Assembly (NCBI GenBank): GCA_023458315.1
Contig: JAEXAH010000037.1
Coordinates: forward strand, 1 to 61,780
DNA length: 61,780 nucleotides
Direction of reading: 5' to 3'
Origin: Pseudomonadota bacterium
GTDB lineage: Bacteria; Pseudomonadota; Alphaproteobacteria; Rhodospirillales; Magnetospirillaceae
The notes beneath the pieces were generated by a model that was not told the DNA's origin, did not search any database, and was given only the letters and a program-made list of their open reading frames with translations. Within the stretch, counting starts at the first letter, position 1. Each line of letters begins with the position of its first letter. Of this stretch, positions 34,286 through 42,788 are shown in pieces. Position numbers and translations under genes: made by a program.

Positions 34286-36195
34286 GATTGGCCTCGTTGC
34301 GGCAGGGCGACGTGCACGATGGTGCCGCGATCGGGTTCGGATTCCAGCCAGATGCGGCCGCCCGCCCGCTCGACGATCTTGCGGGCCAGGGCCAGACCGA
34401 TGCCGGTGCCGGGATATTGCGTCTGGGTGTGCAGCCGCTCGAACGGCAGGAACACCTGTTGATGATAGCGCGGATGGATGCCGATGCCGTCATCGGCGAC
34501 GCTCAGCACCACCTCGCCGTCGGCGACGCCGCCCGCCACGGTGACGCGCGGCGCCCGGCCCGGCACATGGTATTCCACCGCGTTGGTCAGCAAAATCACC
34601 AGCAGGTCCACCAGCCGCGCCTCGGCCAGCCACACCGGCGGCACGGCGCCGATCTCCAGCCGGGCGCCGCATTCCGCCACCACGCCGCCCAGCCGGTCCC
34701 ACGCCTGCCGGACCGCCAGGACGACGTCCACCGGATGGTCGGGCGGCGGCAGCCGGTCGAGCACGATATACAGATGGGCGTCACGCAGCAGACGGCGCAG
34801 ATAATTGGCGCCGTCCTCGATCACCGCCAGCGCCTCGGCCAGATCGGGGGCCACCGGCTCGGGCAGGCGGCGGCGCAGCACCTGGGCGTAGCACGCCTGA
34901 AGCCGGGCCGGTTCCTGAAGGTGGTGGGCCAGGATCTCGCTGAACCGGCGCACGTCCTCGGCCAGCCGTTCGCGTTCGGCCTCGGCCGCCTTGCGTGCGC
35001 TGACGTCGCGGTCCAGCCCGATCATGCGCGGCGCGCCGCCCAGCAGGAAGGTGCGGCTGGACCCGGCGAACCAGGCCACCGAGCCATCGGCCCGGCGCAG
35101 ACGGTATTCCACCGACACCGCCGGACCGGGCGGACGCGGCGCGGCCAGGGTTTCCCAGGCGACGCGGTCCTCGGGCAGCACCCGGTCGCGCCATGCCTGT
35201 TGGGTGGCGACGGCCCCGTCGGGCAGACCCAGCCACCCGGCATGACGGGCCGACAGCAGCGGCGCCCCCTCGGCCATGTCCCAGTCCCACGGACCGCCGT
35301 CCAGGGTGTCCAGCGCCAGGGCGGCGCGTTCGTTGTCGCGCAGCGCCGCATCGGCCAGACGTTCGTTCAACTCGGACAGGCGGCCGTACAGCACCTGCTG
35401 CGGCCGCGCCAGTCCATAGCGCACGATCCCGGCATAGAACAGCATGCCGACCACCACCGCCACCACATGGCCGGTCATGTTCAGCACGCCGTAAACGTCC
35501 ACGTACAGGGTGAAGCACGCTTCCTCGACCGCCGACAGCACGCAGGCGGCCAGCAACAGCCGCAGCAGCAGCGGCGGGAACATGGCGCGCAACTGCCACA
35601 GCCGCGCGGCGGTGATCAGGAAGGCGGCCATCATCAGATATTCGGCCGCCACCTTGAACGGCGTCAGCCCCTGGCCCGCCACGAAGCAATCGGGGAACAA
35701 TCCGCTGAAGATGGCGCCGCCCAGGGCCAGGGCGGCGGCGGTGCTGACCGCCAGCGCCCCCTGGGGCGACACCCGGCGCGGCCCCAGCAGGGCGGCGGCC
35801 AGCAGCGCGGCGCAGGCCAGACCGCGCTGGGCGATCCACAATTGGGTGGCCAGATTGGCGTCGTCGGGGAACACCCCCATGCCCTTGAACGCCAGCATGT
35901 GCAGGGCGTCCAGCACCGCCACCGGCCCCAGCGCGATGCTGGACAGCAGCAGCACCGGGTTGTCCAGGTGCTTGCGCACGTTCCACGCCAGGGCAAAGGT
36001 GGTCAGCGCCACCACGATCAGGAACAGTTCCACCAGGGTGTGGAACAGCAGATAGGAATGGGCGCGGGTGGCGATGACGGCGAGCAGCAGGGCGGCGACA
36101 CCAATCAGGTGCCAGTCGGGCCGCTTGCCGAAAAGAAGATGCGCGGCCATCGCAAAGAGGGTCCGTTGCTGTTGATTATCCCCCAACGCGACCAT
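34282..36195 (-). CDS. Membrane histidine kinase with MASE3 sensor and PAS domain
   Basis: A 637-residue kinase. Residues about 25-265 are an integral membrane sensor of MASE3 type with seven or eight predicted helices (LDALHMLAFKGMGVFP is characteristic). A PAS/PAC domain (about 285-405) follows, then a dimerisation helix whose phospho-accepting His lies in ILAHHLQEPARLQ, and a HATPase domain (LTNAVEYHVPG, VADDGIGIHP, GTGIGLALARKIVE). The H-box resembles phytochrome-like kinases. An internal ATG at 36147 is an alternative start, since a CATAAT motif overlaps the first one. Confidence 0.9.
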   Translation of the reverse strand: MVALGDNQQQRTLFAMAAHLLFGKRPDWHLIGVAALLLAVIATRAHSYLLFHTLVELFLIVVALTTFALAWNVRKHLDNPVLLLSSIALGPVAVLDALHMLAFKGMGVFPDDANLATQLWIAQRGLACAALLAAALLGPRRVSPQGALAVSTAAALALGGAIFSGLFPDCFVAGQGLTPFKVAAEYLMMAAFLITAARLWQLRAMFPPLLLRLLLAACVLSAVEEACFTLYVDVYGVLNMTGHVVAVVVGMLFYAGIVRYGLARPQQVLYGRLSELNERLADAALRDNERAALALDTLDGGPWDWDMAEGAPLLSARHAGWLGLPDGAVATQQAWRDRVLPEDRVAWETLAAPRPPGPAVSVEYRLRRADGSVAWFAGSSRTFLLGGAPRMIGLDRDVSARKAAEAERERLAEDVRRFSEILAHHLQEPARLQACYAQVLRRRLPEPVAPDLAEALAVIEDGANYLRRLLRDAHLYIVLDRLPPPDHPVDVVLAVRQAWDRLGGVVAECGARLEIGAVPPVWLAEARLVDLLVILLTNAVEYHVPGRAPRVTVAGGVADGEVVLSVADDGIGIHPRYHQQVFLPFERLHTQTQYPGTGIGLALARKIVERAGGRIWLESEPDRGTIVHVALPQRGQS

Positions 36196-36253
36196 TATGC
36201 CCGAAAGTATGCGGCACGCACAGCCATACCTCGGCAGGAGATAGGGATATTCC

Positions 36254-36694
36254 TCAGCGTTCGCGGCGCAGGGTGAAGCGCACCACCTCGCCCTTGCGGC
36301 CGGTGGCGAAGCCGTACAGCTTGCCCGAATCGGTCAGCACGCCCTGGAAACGAAAGGCGCCCTGCCCGGCCACCAGGGTCACGGTGCAGCCGCTGAGCGA
36401 TTCGGCGCCGCCGGTGATCTGGGCGCCGTCCTGCCAGCCGAAATCGGCGTTCATGCCGCCCTTTCGGTCCAGGGTCCAGGCCAGGGTGTCGCCCGCGCGG
36501 GTGAATTCCCACCGCGCCTGCGGCGCCACCCAGCGCCCCAGCAGCCAATCGCCATTGCTGGGCCGCGTGGTGTCGCACGCCGCCTCGGGCAGCGGTTCCG
36601 GCGGGCCGATCTTGGGGAATTGCGGCAGGTCCTCGGCGGCGGCGGGCAAGGCGGCGGCCAGCAGCAGGACGGCGGGGATCAGGGCGATACGCAT
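36254..36694 (-). CDS. Small secreted protein of unknown function
   Basis: A 146-residue protein with a signal peptide (MRIALIPAVLLLAAALPAAA). The mature part looks like an all-beta domain: LLGRWVAPQARWEFTRAGDT, then alternating hydrophobic strands to the end. It has one pair of cysteines (AACDTTRP and SGCTVTLV). It recalls lipocalin-like or DUF-type periplasmic proteins that measure about 130 residues, but no family is certain. It lies 8 bases after the small lipoprotein gene, so they probably form one unit. Confidence 0.65.
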   Translation of the reverse strand: MRIALIPAVLLLAAALPAAAEDLPQFPKIGPPEPLPEAACDTTRPSNGDWLLGRWVAPQARWEFTRAGDTLAWTLDRKGGMNADFGWQDGAQITGGAESLSGCTVTLVAGQGAFRFQGVLTDSGKLYGFATGRKGEVVRFTLRRER

Positions 36695-36702
36695 CGGGAA
36701 AC

Positions 36703-36996
36703 TCACTTCTTGGCGGCGGGCAGATAGCCGCGATCGGTCATGCACAGATTGGCGTAGCCCTGGATGGAGCGTTTGGCCTGGGCGCGGTCGTAATCGCGGA
36801 ACACCGCCGAGGAGCCGTTATCCTCGGAATAGCCCACCTGGGCCTCGGCCCACCGCTTGCAGGCCGACCAGTCGCGGCCCCATTGTTCCTTGGGCACGTC
36901 GGGATTCTGCCACGGCACCGAAGAGGCGGCGCAGCCCGCCAGGGCGGCGGCGGCAACACAGACGACAATGGCACGGCGCACGGCGGCGTTTCCCAT
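36703..36996 (-). CDS. Small lipoprotein of unknown function
   Basis: A 97-residue lipoprotein (lipobox LAGC, Cys about residue 22). The mature part carries two cysteines (SACKRWAEAQ and the ending ANLCMTDRGYLP), probably a disulfide; the C-M-x-x-R-G-Y ending is seen in other small envelope lipoproteins. An in-frame ATG seven codons earlier (37017) is possible, but 36996 gives the better signal peptide. It precedes the small secreted-protein gene. Confidence 0.65.
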   Translation of the reverse strand: MGNAAVRRAIVVCVAAAALAGCAASSVPWQNPDVPKEQWGRDWSACKRWAEAQVGYSEDNGSSAVFRDYDRAQAKRSIQGYANLCMTDRGYLPAAKK

Positions 36997-37069
36997 ACAG
37001 ATGGATCGGGCGGCCATTCCGCCACAGGGCGCGCCATGTTGCAACCTCGGGAAATCGCCCTGCCTCGGG

Positions 37070-37098
37070 TTGTGACACCCCCCTGCCCCGTTTATACT
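37070..37098 (+). promoter_or_regulatory. Putative sigma70 promoter of the MaoC hydratase gene
   Basis: TTGTGA (37070-37075) and TATACT (37093-37098) are separated by exactly 17 bases, about 52 bases before the ATG at 37151. The -10 matches consensus at 5 of 6 positions. Confidence 0.6.
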
Positions 37099-37150
37099 GC
37101 CACGCACCATAAAAAGCCGCCCAAGGGCGGCGGACACAGAGGAGCACCCT

Positions 37151-37585
37151 ATGAGCGGCGAGTCCCTGAACGGCTTTTACTTCGAGGAACTGTCCCTGGG
37201 CCAGACGGCAGTGTTCGGCAAGACCGTCACCGAGGCCGACATCGCCGCCTTCGCGGGCGTGTCCGGCGACACCAACCCGGTGCACCTGAACGAGGAATAC
37301 GCCAAGGGCACCATGTTCAAGGGCCGCATCGCCCACGGCATGCTGTCGGCCGCCTTCATCTCGACCGTGTTCGGCACCAAGCTGCCCGGCCCGGGCTGCA
37401 TCTACGTCTCGCAGAGCCTGAAGTTCAAGGCGCCGGTCAAGATCGGCGACACCGTGATGGCCCGCGTCGAGATCACCGCCCTGGCCCCGGAAAAGAAGTT
37501 CGCCACCTTCAAGACCCAGTGCCTGGTCGGCGACAAGGTGGTGCTGGACGGCGAAGCCACCCTGATGGTGCCCAGCAAGGGCTAA
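37151..37585 (+). CDS. MaoC-family (R)-specific enoyl-CoA hydratase
   Basis: A 144-residue single hot-dog-fold hydratase of PhaJ type. The catalytic Asp/His motif is SGDTNPVHLNEEYA at about residues 38-51, followed by GRIAHGMLSAAFIS. PhaJ enzymes hydrate 2-enoyl-CoA to (R)-3-hydroxyacyl-CoA, feeding polyhydroxyalkanoate synthesis. That role fits Rhodospirillales but is inferred. It has its own promoter, an AGGAG ribosome-binding site and a terminator. Confidence 0.88.
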   Translation: MSGESLNGFYFEELSLGQTAVFGKTVTEADIAAFAGVSGDTNPVHLNEEYAKGTMFKGRIAHGMLSAAFISTVFGTKLPGPGCIYVSQSLKFKAPVKIGDTVMARVEITALAPEKKFATFKTQCLVGDKVVLDGEATLMVPSKG

Positions 37586-37589
37586 TCTT

Positions 37590-38174
37590 TCAGCCCTCTC
37601 CCTCCGGGGAGGGGGCTTTTCTTTTTTGCAGCCGCGCCTTGACCCCCCGGTGCAGCACATACACCGCCAGGGCGATGGCCGCCGCCGCCAGGATGCGGTG
37701 TTCCCAGACCTTGAGGCGGCCCATCATGCCCTCGATGGCCTGGCCGAAGGCGTAGCCCAGGCTGCCCACCGCCACCGCCCACACCGCCGCCGAGATCAGG
37801 TTGAGCACGGCGAAGCGCAGGGCCGAGATGGACGACAGGCCGACGGCCACCGGGCTGACGGCGCGCAGGCCGTAGAGAAAGCGGAACGACAGCACGAACC
37901 AATCACCCCAGCGGTCCAGCAGCTTGCCGACCTTGTCGGCGGCGGCGGCGCTTTTCGGGTGTTTCGCCAGCCATGCCTTGCCGTAGCGCCGCCCGATCCA
38001 GAACCACAATTGGTCGCCGGTGAACGAGCCGACGAAGGCGCACAGCATGACCAGATCGAGGCGCAACAGACCCTGGTTGGCGGCGAAGCCCGCCAGCACC
38101 GGCACCGTTTCGCCCTCGAAGAAGGTGCCCGCCAGCACCGCCAGATAGCCGAACCGGGCGATCAGTTCTTCCAT
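37590..38174 (-). CDS. DedA-family membrane protein
   Basis: A 194-residue integral membrane protein of the DedA/SNARE-associated family; members act in membrane lipid homeostasis, including undecaprenyl-phosphate recycling. Key features are ELIARFGYLAVLAGTFFEGE with the conserved acidic residue, GDQLWFWIGRRYGK, and the basic SFRFLYGLRAVSPVAVG loop. The C-terminal residues KRKAPSPEGEG are encoded by the terminator hairpin of the convergent gene. It starts two bases after the methyltransferase stop, at the end of the lipid-transport operon. Confidence 0.9.
   Translation of the reverse strand: MEELIARFGYLAVLAGTFFEGETVPVLAGFAANQGLLRLDLVMLCAFVGSFTGDQLWFWIGRRYGKAWLAKHPKSAAAADKVGKLLDRWGDWFVLSFRFLYGLRAVSPVAVGLSSISALRFAVLNLISAAVWAVAVGSLGYAFGQAIEGMMGRLKVWEHRILAAAAIALAVYVLHRGVKARLQKRKAPSPEGEG
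37592..37627 (+). terminator. Intrinsic terminator after the MaoC gene, overlapping the dedA end
   Basis: The stem AGCCCTCTCCC pairs with GGGGAGGGGGCT (one G-T pair) and is followed by TTTTCTTTTTT on plus. It starts 7 bases after the hydratase stop. The last codons and stop of the convergent dedA gene lie inside this hairpin. Confidence 0.88.
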
Positions 38175-38176
38175 GG

Positions 38177-39505
38177 CTACCGGCGACAGACCGCCACCGC
38201 CTCCAGATGGGCCGAGAACGGGAACTGGTCGATGGGCGTCACCTGTTCGATGACGTAGCCGCCATCGCGCAGCACCCGCAGGTCGCGGGCCAGGGTGGCC
38301 GGGTTGCACGACACCGCCACCACCAGCGGCGGGCCGCTTTCGGCCAGGATTTCCGCCTGGGCCATGGCCCCGGCGCGCGGCGGGTCGAACACCAGGGCCT
38401 GGAACTTCTTCAGCTCGGGCGCCAACAGCGGGCGCCGCGCCAGATCGCGCACCTCGGCGGTGACGCGCAGGCCGTGGGCGTTGGCGGCGGATTCCAGGGC
38501 GCGGATGGGGGCCTCTTCGCCCTCGGCGGCATAGACGGCGCGGCCCGATGCCGCCAGCGGCAGGGTGAAGCTGCCGCAGCCGGAATAGAGATCGGCGACG
38601 TTCTGGGCATCGCCCACCGCCGCCAGCACCCGCTCGGCGATGGCCAATTCACCGCCCCGGGTCGGTTGCAGGAAGCCGCCGGGCGCCGGTTCCACCGTGA
38701 CACCGCCAAACCGCACCAAGGCCGGGCGGCGGCGGGCGATGGGGTCGATGAAGCCGGCACCGGGACGGCGCCAGCTCAGCCGCGCCAAATCCTGGGCATC
38801 GGCGAAAGCCGCCAGCTTCTCGCGGTCGAACAGATCCAGACGGGCATCGGCCTCGACCAGCACATCCAGGCCGTTTTCGGTCAGGGCGACCACCACGTCG
38901 CCGTCCTCGCCATCGGCGACGATGTCGGCCAGCATGGCGCGCAAGGCGGGCAGCGCCGCCGCCAGCATCGGGTCCAGCAACAGGCAGGACTGAATATCCA
39001 CCACCGCGTGGCTGGCCCGCGCGTTGAAGCCCAGTTGGGTCTGGCCCTTGCGCCGGGAAAAGGCGAAGGCGGCGCGGCGGCGCGAGCCGGGCGGCACCCG
39101 CACCAGTTCACCCACCGCCACCTCGCCAAGACCGGCGCGCGACAATTGGGTGATCAGCAGCGACCGCTTCCACGGGCCATAGAGCCCGTCATCCACATGC
39201 TGCAACGCGCAGCCGCCGCAGCGGGCGAAATGCGGACAGGGCGGCTCGGCCCGGCCGGGGCCGGGCACCAGCACCTCGATCAGCGCGGCGGCCAGACCGT
39301 CGCCGCGCCGCCCCTCGACACGGGCCACCACCTTGTCGCCGGGCACGGTGAAGGGCACGAACACCTGTTCGCCGCCCAGCCGCGCCACGCCGTCGCCGCG
39401 CGCCCCGATCTCCTCGATCTCCACCTCGACCGAGCGGGCGGGCGGCGGGGCCTTGCCCTTGGAACGGGCGGCGGAATGGGGGCGCTTGAACGGACGGTTC
39501 TTCAT
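38177..39505 (-). CDS. RumA-type RNA (uracil-5-)-methyltransferase
   Basis: A 442-residue SAM-dependent m5U methyltransferase of the RlmD/RlmC/TrmA group. A basic N-terminal tail leads into a TRAM domain (EVEIEEIGARGDGVARLGGE). The [4Fe-4S] cysteines are CPHFARCGGC plus a later SCLLLD. The Rossmann domain has DLYSGCGSFTLPLA and the catalytic SCNPATLARDL. Which RNA is modified cannot be told. The start at 39505 overlaps the lipoprotein stop by four bases; upstream in-frame sequence belongs to that gene. Confidence 0.92.
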   Translation of the reverse strand: MKNRPFKRPHSAARSKGKAPPPARSVEVEIEEIGARGDGVARLGGEQVFVPFTVPGDKVVARVEGRRGDGLAAALIEVLVPGPGRAEPPCPHFARCGGCALQHVDDGLYGPWKRSLLITQLSRAGLGEVAVGELVRVPPGSRRRAAFAFSRRKGQTQLGFNARASHAVVDIQSCLLLDPMLAAALPALRAMLADIVADGEDGDVVVALTENGLDVLVEADARLDLFDREKLAAFADAQDLARLSWRRPGAGFIDPIARRRPALVRFGGVTVEPAPGGFLQPTRGGELAIAERVLAAVGDAQNVADLYSGCGSFTLPLAASGRAVYAAEGEEAPIRALESAANAHGLRVTAEVRDLARRPLLAPELKKFQALVFDPPRAGAMAQAEILAESGPPLVVAVSCNPATLARDLRVLRDGGYVIEQVTPIDQFPFSAHLEAVAVCRR

Positions 39506-40188
39506 CGACGGGATACCGGAGGAGTTACTTGCGACAGGTCGGAAACGAAGCGCGACAATAGCTCGGACGCGCCACGGTTCAAGGCCGTTACCGCCGCCTC
39601 GGGGCCTTTTCCGTCCAGCGCCGGTTCCACCACATAGGTTTTCAGCAGGACCAGCGTGCCGTCGCGCGCCGACACCGCCGCCAGTTGCAGCTTGATCACC
39701 ACCTTGCCCTGGGCGGGCAACGCCTCGAACCGGAACAGGCGGCCGCGCACCATCCAGTCGGGCGGCACCCGCAGATCGGGCGTCACCACCTGCTCGGCCA
39801 TGTTGGCGGCGCGCAGCGCCTCGGCCAATTCCATCTGCAAGGCGGTGGCGGGCGGATCGCTCCACAGATCATAGCGCCAGCGCGCCAGGGTGCCGTCGGT
39901 ATCCTGATAGACCAGCCCGCGTTCCGACAACATGCCGTCCACGTCCAGCCGGTTGACCTCCATCACCCCCGCGAACACCGGCCGCGCCAAAGCCGCCACG
40001 GCGGGCACCGCCTCCAGCCGGTAATGATTGTCCCTGGGCGGCGGCGGCGACGAACAGGCGGCCAGCCCCAGCACGGCAGCCAGCAGGATAGGACACGGAT
40101 GGACACGGATGGACACGGAAGAAAACCACCCCATACCCTGCCGCCGCGCGCTGTTATCCGTGTTCATCCGTGTCCATCCGTGTCTCAT
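39502..40188 (-). CDS. PqiC/ABC-type transport auxiliary lipoprotein with inserted signal-peptide segment
   Basis: A 228-residue lipoprotein of the ABC_trans_aux (PqiC-like) family, the outer-membrane partner of MCE transporters. The lipobox is LAAC. From the ATG at 40188 (AGGGG ribosome-binding site), codons 3 to about 32 come from an inserted palindromic element (40091-40184); the hydrophobic core ILLAAVLGLAAC follows. The result is a signal peptide with a 30-residue hydrophilic extension. An internal ATG (40134) within the element gives a shorter start, MGWFSSVSIRVHPCPILLAA. The mature domain looks intact. It follows mlaD after 10 bases. Confidence 0.85.
   Translation of the reverse strand: MRHGWTRMNTDNSARRQGMGWFSSVSIRVHPCPILLAAVLGLAACSSPPPPRDNHYRLEAVPAVAALARPVFAGVMEVNRLDVDGMLSERGLVYQDTDGTLARWRYDLWSDPPATALQMELAEALRAANMAEQVVTPDLRVPPDWMVRGRLFRFEALPAQGKVVIKLQLAAVSARDGTLVLLKTYVVEPALDGKGPEAAVTALNRGASELLSRFVSDLSQVTPPVSRR
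40091..40184. repeat. Palindromic insertion element with ATCCGTGTCC-type arms
   Basis: Two inverted arms of about 29 bases (40091-40119 and 40156-40184) each consist of three copies of a 10-base unit (ATCCGTGTCC / GGACACGGAT) and match with two mismatches. A 36-base unrelated centre separates them. The element has no gene of its own and looks like a miniature palindromic repeat. It lies inside the 5' end of the PqiC-like gene and keeps the frame open. Confidence 0.85.
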
Positions 40189-40198
40189 GATGATGCCC

Positions 40199-41149
40199 CT
40201 ACCGCCGTCCCGGCCCGTCCTCGCGCGGTTTGGTGCCGCCGATCAGGATGCCGGGGTTTTCGCGGATCTGGCGGCTGAATTCGTTGAAATTGCGGCTGCT
40301 GCTTTCCAGGTTGTACGTCACCGAATCGATGTTGCGCGCCACGCTTTGCAGGGTGTAGCGCAGATCCTTGAGGCTGCCTTCCACCACCGGCGAGCTTTTT
40401 TCCAGCATGGCCAGCACCACATCGACGCGGGCGCGGCTTTCCTTGAGCCCGGCGGTCAGGTCGGCGACGTTTTGCAGGGTCTGGCCGATGCGCTCGGCGT
40501 TCTGGTCGGTCAGCACCTGCCCCGACAGGGTGCCGGTCATCTTTTGCACGTCGGCGGTGATGCGCGGCGTCTTGACCGCCAGATCGGACGAGATGGCGAC
40601 CAGATTGGCCAGCAATTCCGGCGCCTGTTTCTCCAGCAGGCCGCCGACCACGTCCACCTTGGCGTTGATGTTGGCGAGCAGCGGCAGCAGGCCCTGCTGG
40701 TTCAGCACCGCCACCTGCCCGGCCATTTCGTTCATGGTGGCGAAGATGTTGGCGGCGGGACCGCCGGGAATTTGCGAACCGGGCGGCAGCATGCGTTCCG
40801 AGGCGCCGCCCTTGATGTCCACGGTCATGGCCGCCAGGATGCCGGAGGCGGCGACACGGGCCATGCTGCCCTCGGGGATCGGCCAGTTCTCGCGCACCGA
40901 CAGCACCACGCGAAAGCTGGTGCGGCCGTCGGCGCGCAGCGGCACGATGTCGTCCACCTGCCCGACCACGAAGCCTTCATACGTCACCTTGGTGCCGAAC
41001 TTGACGCCCTGGACGTTGTTCAGATGGGTGACATAGGTGTCCATGCTGCCGGTGCGGCCGGTCAGCAGCGCCACCACCACCAGCAGCGCCAGCAGCATGA
41101 CCGAGACGAAGCCGCCGACGATCACGTAATTGATGCGCACGTCCTTCAT
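40199..41149 (-). CDS. mlaD: MCE-domain substrate-binding protein (MlaD-like)
   Basis: A 316-residue inner-membrane-anchored protein with one N-terminal helix (about residues 8-30) and an MCE domain (GVKFGTKVTYEGFVVGQVDDI, about 45-125). A long helical region follows that would form a coiled-coil tube or needle. MCE proteins ferry lipids between inner and outer membranes. It is longer than E. coli MlaD (about 183), nearer to alphaproteobacterial versions. Its start overlaps the mlaF stop by four bases. Confidence 0.93.
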   Translation of the reverse strand: MKDVRINYVIVGGFVSVMLLALLVVVALLTGRTGSMDTYVTHLNNVQGVKFGTKVTYEGFVVGQVDDIVPLRADGRTSFRVVLSVRENWPIPEGSMARVAASGILAAMTVDIKGGASERMLPPGSQIPGGPAANIFATMNEMAGQVAVLNQQGLLPLLANINAKVDVVGGLLEKQAPELLANLVAISSDLAVKTPRITADVQKMTGTLSGQVLTDQNAERIGQTLQNVADLTAGLKESRARVDVVLAMLEKSSPVVEGSLKDLRYTLQSVARNIDSVTYNLESSSRNFNEFSRQIRENPGILIGGTKPREDGPGRR

Positions 41150-41979
41150 AGCGATTTCCTTGGCGGGGGCTCGTCCTCGTCCCCGTCCTTGATGCCCATC
41201 AGGCGCCGCAGATAGGCGTCGGGATCGACCTCGGCCTGTTCGGTGCGGCGGTTCAGCAGGTTCTGGATGCGCGGATTGGGGCTGGCGCGGATTTCGTCCA
41301 CCGATCCAAGCGCCAGCACCTCGCCCTTGTCCAGCACGCAGATGCGGTCGGCGATCTTGAACGCCGAATCCAGATCGTGCGTCACCACCACGATGGACAT
41401 GCCCATGGCGTCGCGCAGCCGCAGGATCAGATCGTCGATGCTGGAGGCGACCACCGGGTCCAGCCCGGCCGAGGGCTCGTCGCAGAACAGCAGCTTGGGG
41501 TCCATGACGATGGCGCGGGCCAGGGCGGCGCGCTTGATCATGCCGCCCGACAATTCCGACGGCATCAGGTCTTCGAACCCGGCCAGGCTGACCACTTCCA
41601 GTTTCAGGCGGGTGACGATGCCGATGGTGGTTTCGTCCAGTCTGGTATGTTCGCGCAGCGGCAGGGCGATGTTGTCGCCGACGCTCATGGAGGAAAACAG
41701 CGCGCCCGACTGGAACGCCACCCCCATGCGGGTGCGCAATTCCTGCATCTCGACCGGGCTGAGGGCGTTGATGTCGCGGCCCAGCACGCGGATGGTGCCG
41801 GAGGACGGCCGCAGCAGCCCCAGCAGGTGGTTGAGCAACGTGGTCTTGCCCGAGCCCGAGCCGCCCATGATCACGAAGATTTCGCCCGCCCGCACTTCCA
41901 GGCTGACGCCTTTCAGGATGTGGCGGGGGCCGTAATAGGTCTGGAGGTCGCGGACCTCGATAAAGGTTTCGCCGGTCAT
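41146..41979 (-). CDS. mlaF: Lipid transport ATP-binding protein (MlaF-like)
   Basis: A 277-residue ABC ATPase with Walker A GGSGSGKTTLLN, signature LSGGMIKRAALARAI, Walker B LLFCDEPSAGLD and switch VVTHD. The GALFSSMSVGDNIALPL Q-loop region is diagnostic of the MlaF/MCE-associated group. It overlaps both mlaE and mlaD by four bases. The acidic/basic C-terminal tail of about 25 residues is extra. Confidence 0.95.
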   Translation of the reverse strand: MTGETFIEVRDLQTYYGPRHILKGVSLEVRAGEIFVIMGGSGSGKTTLLNHLLGLLRPSSGTIRVLGRDINALSPVEMQELRTRMGVAFQSGALFSSMSVGDNIALPLREHTRLDETTIGIVTRLKLEVVSLAGFEDLMPSELSGGMIKRAALARAIVMDPKLLFCDEPSAGLDPVVASSIDDLILRLRDAMGMSIVVVTHDLDSAFKIADRICVLDKGEVLALGSVDEIRASPNPRIQNLLNRRTEQAEVDPDAYLRRLMGIKDGDEDEPPPRKSL

Positions 41980-42776
41980 CGCGTCACCATGAAGGCGAAC
42001 ACCATGTCGGTGATGATGATGGCGGAAATGGCGTGCACCACCGAGCGCGTGGTCATGCGCCCGACCCCTTCGGCGCCGCCCGACACCGAGGCGCCGTTGA
42101 CCACGCCGACGATGGTGATCAGCACGGCGAAGATGGCGCTTTTCGCCAGGCCGTGCATGAAATCGTTGAGCTTGAGGATGGTCAGCAATTCGTCGCCATA
42201 GGCGGCCAGCGAGGTCTGCAACTGCGCCGAGACGTAAAGCCCGGCGGCCAGCAGGCTGACCAGATCGGCCCACAGGGTCATCAGCGGCATCATCACCACC
42301 ATGGCGACCAGCGGCGGCACCACCAGGAACCGCACCGGACTGATGCCCATGACCGAAAGCGCGTCGATTTCCTGGTTGATGCGCATGGTGCCCAGCCGCG
42401 CCGCCAAGGCGCTGCCCGAGCGCCCGGCCACCAGGATGCCGGTGATCAGCGGCGAGAATTCACGCACGGTGGAAAGCGCGATGCCCAACGTCACCCGGCT
42501 TTCGGCGCCGAAGGTGCGCAGGGTGTAGATGCCCTGGATGGCCAGCATCAGGCCGATGGTGGCGGCCAGGATGGTGACGATGGGCAGGGCCTGGATGCCG
42601 GTTTCCATGGCCTGGAGGACGATGGGCCGCAACCGCACCGGCTGCCGCCGGGTCCGCCCGGCCGCCAGCCACCACAGCGCCTGCCCCAACAGGCTGGCGG
42701 CGAAGCCGAATTCCTCCACCGCGCGGATGGTGGCACGGCCCATACGGTCCAACAGGGCGTGCAGGCGGGGAGGCAT
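41976..42776 (-). CDS. mlaE: Lipid transport permease (MlaE-like)
   Basis: A 266-residue permease of the MlaE/TGD1 family with about five predicted membrane helices. The family motif GSALAARLGTMRINQEIDALSVMG is present (residues about 130-155). It has an extra N-terminal segment before the first helix, as in many alphaproteobacteria. It lies 12 bases after the STAS gene, matching the MlaB-MlaE pairing in E. coli though in a different order. Confidence 0.95.
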   Translation of the reverse strand: MPPRLHALLDRMGRATIRAVEEFGFAASLLGQALWWLAAGRTRRQPVRLRPIVLQAMETGIQALPIVTILAATIGLMLAIQGIYTLRTFGAESRVTLGIALSTVREFSPLITGILVAGRSGSALAARLGTMRINQEIDALSVMGISPVRFLVVPPLVAMVVMMPLMTLWADLVSLLAAGLYVSAQLQTSLAAYGDELLTILKLNDFMHGLAKSAIFAVLITIVGVVNGASVSGGAEGVGRMTTRSVVHAISAIIITDMVFAFMVTR

Positions 42777-42788
42777 GGGAGAAGGGTC

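Noticed and set aside
40091..40184. Insertion sequence with transposase
   Set aside because: The element is only about 94 bases, has no coding capacity of its own and no flanking transposase.
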